A DNA stretch of 64,000 nucleotides. Origin: JASLMY01 sp965226475 (GTDB lineage: Bacteria > Pseudomonadota > Alphaproteobacteria > GCA-2731375). Location of the stretch: NCBI GenBank assembly GCA_965226475.1, contig CBDDDJ010000002.1:186001-250000 (forward strand), in the 5' to 3' direction. Each line of letters starts with the position of its first letter. Position 1 is the first letter of the stretch. A program made the position numbers and the translations under genes. The notes beneath the pieces are model-generated. The model was given only the letters and a program-made list of their open reading frames with translations. It ran no database searches and was not told the origin of the DNA. Positions 57,701-64,000 of the stretch are shown in pieces.

Positions 57701-57836
57701 ACGCCTTATGATATGGTGTCGAGACCGAGGCCGTGATCGAGCCCGGTTTCATTTTATGGGCTCACCCCGGAGCGTCAATGATAGCCGGGGAAACGCGCCA
57801 TCGCGATTCGATGGCGAGGCGAGGGGACAGGCGAAG

Positions 57837-59645
57837 ATGACGGAATCCTCGGGCGGCGATGCTGGCGATACCCAGCCGGATATCGCCGCGTTTCAACAGA
57901 GCATGATGCAGGTGGCGGAACGCAGCCAGCGACTGGTCGCGGACTTTCTGGCCCGCCAGGAGGGCGCGGCGGCGGGTGACCCGGTGGATCCGCTCAACAT
58001 CTCCGGCGCCTTCATGGAACTGACATCGAAGATGATGGCCGATCCGGCCAAGCTGGTCGAGGCGCAGATGGCGCTCTGGCAGGACTACATGGGCCTTTGG
58101 CAACGGGCGGCGGCGCGGATGATGGGCGAGGAAGCCCCGGCCGTGGTGACGCCCGAGAAGGGTGACCGCCGCTTCCGCCACGCGGATTGGGAAGAAAATC
58201 AGGTCTTCGACTTCATCAAGCAGTCCTACCTGCTGTCCGCGCGATGGATGCGCGACACCATCCAGGATGTCGACGGGCTGGATGAAAAAACGGCCACCAA
58301 GGTCGATTTCTATACCCGCCAGTTCATCGACGCGATGGCGCCCACCAACTTCCTGATGACCAACCCGGAAGTGCTGAAGGCGACGTTGGAGGAAAAGGGC
58401 GAAAACCTGGTGCGCGGGCTCGACAACATGCTGGCGGACCTGGAACGGGGCAAGGGCCAGCTCCGCATCCGGATGACCGACCACGACGCTTTCCAGGTCG
58501 GCGGCAACATCGCCGTGACACCGGGAGAGGTGGTCTGGCAGACCGACCTGATGCAGCTGATCCAGTACGCGCCAAAAACCGAAACGGTGCAAAAGCGCCC
58601 GCTGCTGATCGTGCCGCCCTGGATCAACAAGTTCTATATCCTGGACCTGAAACCCGAGAACTCCTTCATCGCCTGGGCGGTGGAACAGGGCCTGACGGTC
58701 TTTGTCATCTCCTGGGTCAATCCGGACGAGCGCCTCGGCGAAAAGAGCTTCGAGGACTATATGAACGACGGCATCCTCGCGGCGCTCGAAGGCATCGAGG
58801 CCGCCACGGACGAGCGGGAAGTCGACGCCATCGGCTATTGCCTCGGCGGCACGCTGTTGGCGACCACGCTGGCCTATATGAAGGGCGTGCGCGATGCCCG
58901 GATCGCGTCGGCGACCTTCTTCGTCTCGCTGGTCGATTTCGAGGAGCCGGGCGAGCTCGCGGTCTTCATCGACGAGGAGCAGATTCAGTTTCTCGAGCAG
59001 CGCATGGCGGAACAGGGCGGCGTGCTCGACGGCTCGGCGATGGCGACCACCTTCAACATGCTGCGCGCCAACGACCTGATCTGGTCGTTCGTCGTCAACA
59101 ACTACCTGCTAGGCAAGGACCCCTTCCCCTTCGACCTGCTCTACTGGAACTCCGATTCGACCCGCATGCCGGCGGCGATGCACAGTTTCTATCTGCGCAA
59201 GATGTACCAGGAGAACCTGTTGCGCGAGCCGGGCGGGATCAGCTTCGCCAACGTGCCCATCGACCTCTCCAGAATCGACATACCGGTCTACATCCTCTCG
59301 ACCAAGGAAGATCACATCGCCCCCTGGCGGGCGACGTACCAGGCGACGCAGATCTATACCGGTCCCGTGCGTTTCGTGCTCGCCGGCTCCGGCCACATCG
59401 CCGGCGTCGTCAATCCGCCGAGTGCCGGCAAATACGGCTATTGGATCGGCGAGGACTGTCCGGCCGATCCCGAGGCCTGGTTGGCCGGCGCCATCAAGCA
59501 CGAAGGAAGCTGGTGGCCCGACTGGATGGCCTGGATCGCGTCGCGCTCGGCCGGCGAAGCGCCGGCCCGGGCGCCGGGAAGCGACGAGGCCGCCATCATC
59601 GAGGCGGCGCCCGGGAGCTACGTCCAGGTCCGCGCCGATGGCTGA
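57837..59645 (+). CDS. phaC: Class I poly(3-hydroxyalkanoate) synthase
   Basis: 602 residues from the ATG encoding MTESSGG. N-terminal helical domain with the family block RFRHADWEENQVFDFIKQSYLL; alpha/beta-hydrolase domain with the lipase-like box AIGYCLGGTLLATTL (Cys nucleophile), Asp in ILSTKEDHIAPW and His in AGSGHIAGVVNPP. Polymerises 3-hydroxyacyl-CoA into storage polyester. Complete and probably active. Neighbours mct and meh follow in the same direction. Confidence 0.96.
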   Translation: MTESSGGDAGDTQPDIAAFQQSMMQVAERSQRLVADFLARQEGAAAGDPVDPLNISGAFMELTSKMMADPAKLVEAQMALWQDYMGLWQRAAARMMGEEAPAVVTPEKGDRRFRHADWEENQVFDFIKQSYLLSARWMRDTIQDVDGLDEKTATKVDFYTRQFIDAMAPTNFLMTNPEVLKATLEEKGENLVRGLDNMLADLERGKGQLRIRMTDHDAFQVGGNIAVTPGEVVWQTDLMQLIQYAPKTETVQKRPLLIVPPWINKFYILDLKPENSFIAWAVEQGLTVFVISWVNPDERLGEKSFEDYMNDGILAALEGIEAATDEREVDAIGYCLGGTLLATTLAYMKGVRDARIASATFFVSLVDFEEPGELAVFIDEEQIQFLEQRMAEQGGVLDGSAMATTFNMLRANDLIWSFVVNNYLLGKDPFPFDLLYWNSDSTRMPAAMHSFYLRKMYQENLLREPGGISFANVPIDLSRIDIPVYILSTKEDHIAPWRATYQATQIYTGPVRFVLAGSGHIAGVVNPPSAGKYGYWIGEDCPADPEAWLAGAIKHEGSWWPDWMAWIASRSAGEAPARAPGSDEAAIIEAAPGSYVQVRADG

Positions 59646-59720
59646 CGCGATGCGACGAGATCGCCCAGCCGGCCCGCTCGCCCGGGCGAGCGGGCCGGGC
59701 ATGGTCGCTGGCGTCGCGCC

Positions 59721-60947
59721 ATGAACCGCATACTCCAAGGCTTGCGCATCGTCGAGGGCTCCGCCTTCGTCGCCGCGCCGAGCGCCGGCATGACGCTGGC
59801 GCAGATGGGCGCGGACGTGATCCGTTTCGACCCCATTGGCGGCGGGCTCGACATGCGCCGCTGGCCGGTGAACGAGGCCGGCGCGAGCTACTATTGGGCG
59901 GGCCTCAACAAGGGCAAGCGCTCGATCGCCATCGATATCTCGTCCCCGGAAGGGCGGGAATTGGCGCTGGCCCTCGTCACCGCGCCGGGCGGGGATGGTG
60001 GTCTCTTCCTCACCAACTTCCCCGCGCGCGGCTGGCTCGACTACGAGCAGCTGAAGCAACGCCGCGCCGACCTGATCATGGTCAACGTCACCGGCAACGC
60101 CGACGGCTCCTCCGAGCTCGACTACACGGTGAACGCGGCGACCGGCCTGCCGGGGATGACCGGGCATGGCGGCGACCGGCCGGTGAACCATGTGCTGCCC
60201 GCCTGGGACCTGATCTGCGGCCAGAACGCGGTCACCGGCCTGCTGGCCGCCGAACGGCATCGGAGCCGCACGCGCGAGGGGCAATTCCTCCGCGTGGCAC
60301 TCTCCGATACGGCCTTCGCCGCCATGGGCACGCTCGGCTTCATCGCCGAGCGGGAGTTGGGCGGCGTCGCCCGCGAGGCGTCCGACAATGACCTTTTCGG
60401 CGCCTTCGGCCAGGACTTTCCGACCGGCGACGGCCGCCGGGTGATGCTGGTGGCGATCACCGGCCGGCAGTGGCGTTCGCTGGTCGACGCGACCGAGATC
60501 GCGGAGGCGGTGGCCGGGATCGAGGCCGAGACCGGCCTGGACCTCGCCCGGGAAGGCGATCGCTACCGGGTGACGGACCGGATAGCCGCCGCCATCGCCC
60601 CCTGGGTCCGGGCGCGGAGCCTGGAGGAGACGAGGGCCGCCTTCGCCGGCACCGGGGTCTGCTGGGGTCCCTACCAGGACGTCGGCCAAATGCTGGCGGA
60701 GGACCCGCGCGTCGGTCCCGCCAACCCGATGTTCGAACGCGTCGCGCAGCCGGGCCTGGGCGTGACCTTGACCCCGGGCTCGCCGATCGAATTCGGCGCC
60801 GCGCCGCGCGTGGCGGTCGCCCCCGCGCCGCGCCTCGGCGAACACACGGACCAGATCCTGGCCGAGGTGCTGAGCCTGGATGGGGGGGCCATCGGCCGCC
60901 TGCGCGACCAGGGCACCGTCGCCGGTCCGGCGGCAACGGAGGGCTGA
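59721..60947 (+). CDS. mct: Mesaconyl-CoA C1:C4 CoA-transferase / 2-methylfumaryl-CoA isomerase
   Basis: 408 residues, CaiB/BaiF (type III) CoA-transferase. The whole N-terminal half agrees with Chloroflexus Mct as I recall it: LRIVEGSAFVAAPSAGMTLAQ, DPIGGGLDMRRWPV, YYWAGLNKGKRSIAIDI, LFLTNFPARGWLDYEQLK, HVLPAWDLICGQ, GLLAAERHRSRTREGQ. Mct moves CoA within mesaconate (2-methylfumarate) between C1 and C4. The Asp nucleophile is probably the D of HVLPAWD. Stop is one base before the meh start, so the two are coupled. Confidence 0.85.
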   Translation: MNRILQGLRIVEGSAFVAAPSAGMTLAQMGADVIRFDPIGGGLDMRRWPVNEAGASYYWAGLNKGKRSIAIDISSPEGRELALALVTAPGGDGGLFLTNFPARGWLDYEQLKQRRADLIMVNVTGNADGSSELDYTVNAATGLPGMTGHGGDRPVNHVLPAWDLICGQNAVTGLLAAERHRSRTREGQFLRVALSDTAFAAMGTLGFIAERELGGVAREASDNDLFGAFGQDFPTGDGRRVMLVAITGRQWRSLVDATEIAEAVAGIEAETGLDLAREGDRYRVTDRIAAAIAPWVRARSLEETRAAFAGTGVCWGPYQDVGQMLAEDPRVGPANPMFERVAQPGLGVTLTPGSPIEFGAAPRVAVAPAPRLGEHTDQILAEVLSLDGGAIGRLRDQGTVAGPAATEG

Positions 60948-60948
60948 G

Positions 60949-61812
60949 ATGAGCGAGCAGGCCCAAACGGTCGACTACCGCGATTGGATCGGCGGGAAAG
61001 AGAGCGCCGAGGATACCGCGACGCTCGCCCCGGTGACCGGGCTGCTGGCGACCCTCGACGATGCCGAGAACCGGCTCGCCGTCGGCGATCCCCTGCCCCC
61101 GCTCTGGCATTGGCTCTACTTTCTGCCCCAGGCGCCCGCCTCCGGCATCGGCTCGGATGGCCATCCCAAGCGCGGCGGCTTCATGCCGCCCATCGACCTG
61201 CCGCGCCGCATGTTCGCGGGCGCGCAATTGGAATTCGCCGCCCCCATCCCGATCGGCGCCGCGCTGGCGCGGCGAAGCAAAATCGCCGACGTCGCGGAGA
61301 AATCCGGCAAGAGCGGCCGGCTGGTCTTCGTCACCGTGGCCCACGAGATAACGGCCGACGGCGTGACCGCGGTGACCGAGACGCAGAATATCGTTTACCG
61401 CGAGGAAGGCGCCGCCGTTCCGGCACCCGAGGCGCGCGACGCTTTCCCGCCGGCGCCCGAGGGCGCCTGGGTCCGCGAGATCCGGCCGGATCCGGTGCTG
61501 TTGTTCCGCTTCTCCGCCCTCACCTTCAACGGCCACCGCATCCACTACGACCGGAGCTACGCCACCGGCGAGGAGCATTACCCGGGTCTCGTCGTGCACG
61601 GGCCGCTGCTGGCCACCCTGTTGATCGACCTCGTCCGCCGCAACGGTTCGCGCCGGGTCGCGCGCTTCGGCTTCCGGGCGATGGCGCCGATTTTCGATAC
61701 CGGCCCCTTCCGCGTCATCGGCCAGCCCGAGGGCGATAGGGTTACCCTGGTCGCCGAACGCTCCGACGGGGCGGAGGCGATGCGCGCCGAAGCCGTCCTC
61801 GCGGAAGCTTGA
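60949..61812 (+). CDS. meh: Mesaconyl-C4-CoA hydratase (FAS1-type/HTD2-like dehydratase)
   Basis: 287 residues. Double hot-dog fold: DWIGGKESAEDTATLAPVTGLLATL at the start, PLWHWLYFLPQAPASGIGSDGHP and RMFAGAQLEFAAPIPIGAALAR in the first half, FRFSALTFNGHRIHYDRSYATGEEHYPGLVVHGPL with the hydratase residues in the second. In the 3-hydroxypropionate bi-cycle Meh hydrates mesaconyl-C4-CoA to citramalyl-CoA after Mct. The direct partnership with mct here strongly supports that role. Citramalyl-CoA lyase is not in the window. Confidence 0.82.
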   Translation: MSEQAQTVDYRDWIGGKESAEDTATLAPVTGLLATLDDAENRLAVGDPLPPLWHWLYFLPQAPASGIGSDGHPKRGGFMPPIDLPRRMFAGAQLEFAAPIPIGAALARRSKIADVAEKSGKSGRLVFVTVAHEITADGVTAVTETQNIVYREEGAAVPAPEARDAFPPAPEGAWVREIRPDPVLLFRFSALTFNGHRIHYDRSYATGEEHYPGLVVHGPLLATLLIDLVRRNGSRRVARFGFRAMAPIFDTGPFRVIGQPEGDRVTLVAERSDGAEAMRAEAVLAEA

Positions 61813-61844
61813 ACCACATCAACCTAGGTCACGGAACCAAACAC

Positions 61845-63497
61845 ATGAGCCTGAACATCGCCCCCGCCGCCCCGACCGCCGCCTCCAAGACACGAGCGTT
61901 CCGCCAGATGCTCGCCTCGCCCGAGCTCGAGTTCATCATGGAGGCGCACAACGGCCTCTCCGGCCGCATCGTCGAGGAGACCGGCTTTGCCGGGATCTGG
62001 GCCTCGGGCCTTTCGATCTCCTCGGCGCTCGGCGTGCGCGACAACAACGAGGCATCCTGGACGCAGGTGCTGGAGGTGCTGGAGTTCATGGCCGACGCCA
62101 CCGCGATCCCGATCCTGCTGGATGGCGATACCGGCTACGGCAACTTCAACAACATGCGGCGGCTGGTGAACAAGCTCTGCCAGCGCGGCGTCGCCGGCGT
62201 CTGCATCGAGGACAAGCTCTTTCCCAAGACCAACAGCTTCGTCGGCAGCGCCCAGCCTCTGGCCGACATCGACGAGTTCTGCGGCAAGATCAAGGCCGGC
62301 AAGGACAGCCAGCTGGACGACGATTTCCAGATCGTCGCCCGGGTCGAGGCGCTGATCAGCGGCTGGGGCCTGGACGAGGCGTTGCGCCGGGCCGAGGCCT
62401 ACCACGAGGCCGGCGCCGACGCGATCCTGATGCATTCCAAGATCGCGGTGCCGGACGAGATCCTCGCCTTCATGAAGGAATGGGGCGGCCGGGCGCCCGT
62501 GGTCATCGTGCCGACGATGTATTACGCGACGCCCACCGACGTCTTCCGCGAGGCCGGCATCTCTCTCGTCATCTGGGCCAACCACAACATGCGCGCGGCG
62601 ATGCGGGCGATGCGCGACGTTAGCCGCGAGATCTTTGAGAGCGAGAGCCTGGTCGGCGTCGAGCATCGGATCCCGACGGTGAAGGAGGTCTTCCAGCTCG
62701 CTGGCAACGACGAACTGGCGGCGGCCGAGGAACGCTACCTGCCGGACCAGGGCGCCGGCCACGGCGCCATCGTGCTCGCCGCCAGCCGCGGCGCGGCACT
62801 CGGCCGCCTCACCGCCGACAGGCCCAAGTGCATGATTCCGGTGCGCGGCGAACCGCTGCTGCAACGCCAGGTCGACATGCTGCACGCCGCGGGCATTGGC
62901 GAGGTCACGGTGGTCACCGGCTGGGCGGCCGACGCCATCGACATCGCCAAGATCTCCAAAGTCCAAAACACCAACTACGAAAACTCGAGCGAGGCCCACT
63001 CCCTGCATCTCGCGGCCGAGAAGCTCGCCGGCCCGACGATCGTCAGCTACGGCGACATTCTGATCCGCGACTACATGCTGGACGCGCTGCTTCGCGCGGA
63101 GGGCGACATCGTCGTCATGGCCGACACGCTATGGCGCGACCGGGCGCAGTCGGCCGATGGCCTGGTGCGGGACCTCGTGGTCACCGACCGCCCCTTCTCG
63201 ACGAATTTCCTCGTCGACACGCTGGCCCGACTGGTCGAGGCCGGCGACCAGGTCGACCGGGACCGAGCGACCGGCGAATGGGTCGGAATTTTGAAGCTGA
63301 CGGAGACCGGCGCCGAGGCGATCCGCGACACCCTGGCGGCAATGGAGGCCGACGGCAGTCTCGCCGCCGCCGATATTCCCATCCTGCTGAACCGGGCGAT
63401 TTCCGCCGGCCACGAGGTCCGGGTGCAGTACATCACCGGCCAGTGGCTGGATATCGACGACGCCCTGGATCTGGCGCGCGCCGGCGAACTGGTCTGA
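61845..63497 (+). CDS. pepM: Phosphoenolpyruvate mutase fused to a nucleotidyltransferase
   Basis: 550 residues from ATG 61845. Residues 15-300: PEP mutase of the isocitrate lyase superfamily, with GIWASGLSISSALGVRD, LLDGDTGYGNFNN, the family-defining EDKLFPKTNSF (EDK-X5-NS), and VARVEALISGWG. It turns PEP into phosphonopyruvate, the entry to all known phosphonate pathways. Residues 305-550: nucleotidyltransferase (LAASRGAALGRLTADRPKCMIPV, IVSYGDILIRDYML), comparable with PntC-type cytidylyltransferases that activate 2-aminoethylphosphonate. A TTG 36 bases upstream overlaps meh but is weaker. Decarboxylase and transaminase are not in the window. Confidence 0.88.
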   Translation: MSLNIAPAAPTAASKTRAFRQMLASPELEFIMEAHNGLSGRIVEETGFAGIWASGLSISSALGVRDNNEASWTQVLEVLEFMADATAIPILLDGDTGYGNFNNMRRLVNKLCQRGVAGVCIEDKLFPKTNSFVGSAQPLADIDEFCGKIKAGKDSQLDDDFQIVARVEALISGWGLDEALRRAEAYHEAGADAILMHSKIAVPDEILAFMKEWGGRAPVVIVPTMYYATPTDVFREAGISLVIWANHNMRAAMRAMRDVSREIFESESLVGVEHRIPTVKEVFQLAGNDELAAAEERYLPDQGAGHGAIVLAASRGAALGRLTADRPKCMIPVRGEPLLQRQVDMLHAAGIGEVTVVTGWAADAIDIAKISKVQNTNYENSSEAHSLHLAAEKLAGPTIVSYGDILIRDYMLDALLRAEGDIVVMADTLWRDRAQSADGLVRDLVVTDRPFSTNFLVDTLARLVEAGDQVDRDRATGEWVGILKLTETGAEAIRDTLAAMEADGSLAAADIPILLNRAISAGHEVRVQYITGQWLDIDDALDLARAGELV

Positions 63498-63537
63498 TAC
63501 CGGTGAGCCCTTGAATTGACCTCTCGGCTCGCACAGT

Positions 63538-63638
63538 CGTCATCGCTAGCGGAGCGTGGCGATCCAGTCGGCCTCGACGGTATTGCGCGGCATCGAGGCG
63601 GACTGGATCGCCACGGTGCTTCGCCCCTCGCGATGACG
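63538..63638. repeat. Imperfect palindrome (dispersed repeat type)
   Basis: CGTCATCG near 63538 and CGATGACG at 63631, with GTGGCGATCCAGTC in the left arm and GACTGGATCGCCACGGTG in the right. This is the kind of intergenic palindrome (cgtcattgcgagc... type) scattered in many alphaproteobacterial genomes. Not translated by any evident gene. Lies 40 bases after the PEP mutase fusion and could act as a transcription end. Confidence 0.7.
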
Positions 63639-64000
63639 GTTGTGTTTGCAAGCCAGTGACCAGTCACTTCGTTTGCTCGCCGGTATGAGGCCGGCGAACG
63701 CCCCCCGGATCACGCGCCTCCGAGGGCCACGGACCCGGGAATGACGGGTCTCGACGAGTATTCCCCACTCGTCGGGCGAAACCGTTGCCGTTTCCATACC
63801 TCGGCGGCGCGAAAAAAATCGCGTCCTCGGCCGTCACCTCCGCCATGCCGCCGATGGCGTCCGGCGACGGATAATCGATCCGCTCGCCGTTTCACATTCA
63901 ATTTTTGGGATTCGGCCCCATGACTTCGAGCCCGATGGATCGCCGACGGCGACCTCTCTCTCCGTCGCTACCGCGGCCCGATCATAATATCGGTGACCTC
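63639..64000. other. Right-edge stretch, no gene assigned
   Basis: Short frames on both strands (up to 83 codons) with no recognised domain. CCCGGGAATGACGGGT near 63735 resembles another common dispersed repeat. A frame reading GDLSLRRYRGPIIISVT runs off the plus-strand end and might begin a gene beyond the window, without a visible start codon. Confidence 0.4.

Overview
The window is GC-rich DNA from an alphaproteobacterium, most likely near the Rhodospirillales. This rests on gene order rather than a marker gene: radA-cvpA-purF-SDR, der-bamB-TPR protein, and hom/glpX/recJ are runs typical of that class. A tRNA-Glu, a class I PHA synthase and many acyl-CoA enzymes fit too. The genome looks IS-rich and is decaying in places: seven IS insertions of five families lie in 64 kb, and several genes are broken.

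Layout. 1-1.5 kb: a pair of palindromic repeats next to an IS630-family element. 1.5-4.2 kb: luciferase-like monooxygenase and a two-subunit CoA-transferase (minus strand). 4.7-6.6 kb: an amidohydrolase fragment joined to a truncated tRNA-Lys that is itself split by an IS3-family element. 6.9-18.7 kb: a two-partner secretion locus. Its giant exoprotein gene (tpsA) has 18 FG-GAP-like repeats and is broken by an 8-bp duplication, an IS256 element, an IS1595 element and two amber codons; the outer-membrane transporter (tpsB) is intact. 18.7-25.8 kb: a catabolic cluster (amidohydrolase, SDRs, dienelactone hydrolase fusion, thiolase, DUF35-SDR fusion, enoyl-CoA hydratase, TauD-like dioxygenase). 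25.8-39.2 kb: mostly housekeeping (radA, cvpA, purF, der, bamB, guaA) with small accessory genes.

39.4-45 kb: a signalling operon of hybrid histidine kinase, single-domain response regulator and receiver-adenylate cyclase; the kinase is interrupted inside its first PAS domain by another IS1595-family element. 45-48.7 kb: copper chaperone, Lrp-type regulator, second copy of the first IS1595 element, methyltransferase, a 31-residue membrane peptide. 48.8-51.6 kb: two identical ISNCY-type elements in tandem sharing a 16-bp repeat. 51.7-57.6 kb: tRNA-Glu, recJ, glpX, an inverted copy of the palindromic pair, hom, and an OmpA-like lipoprotein. 57.8-63.5 kb: phaC, mesaconyl-CoA transferase and hydratase (mct, meh), and a PEP mutase-nucleotidyltransferase fusion that marks phosphonate synthesis.

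Most IS ends could be fixed to the base from terminal inverted repeats and target duplications. Removing the insertions (and the 8-bp duplication in tpsA) restores exact open frames: 2,429 codons for tpsA (apart from its two amber codons) and 1,039 for the kinase. No CRISPR array, phage or replication origin was seen.
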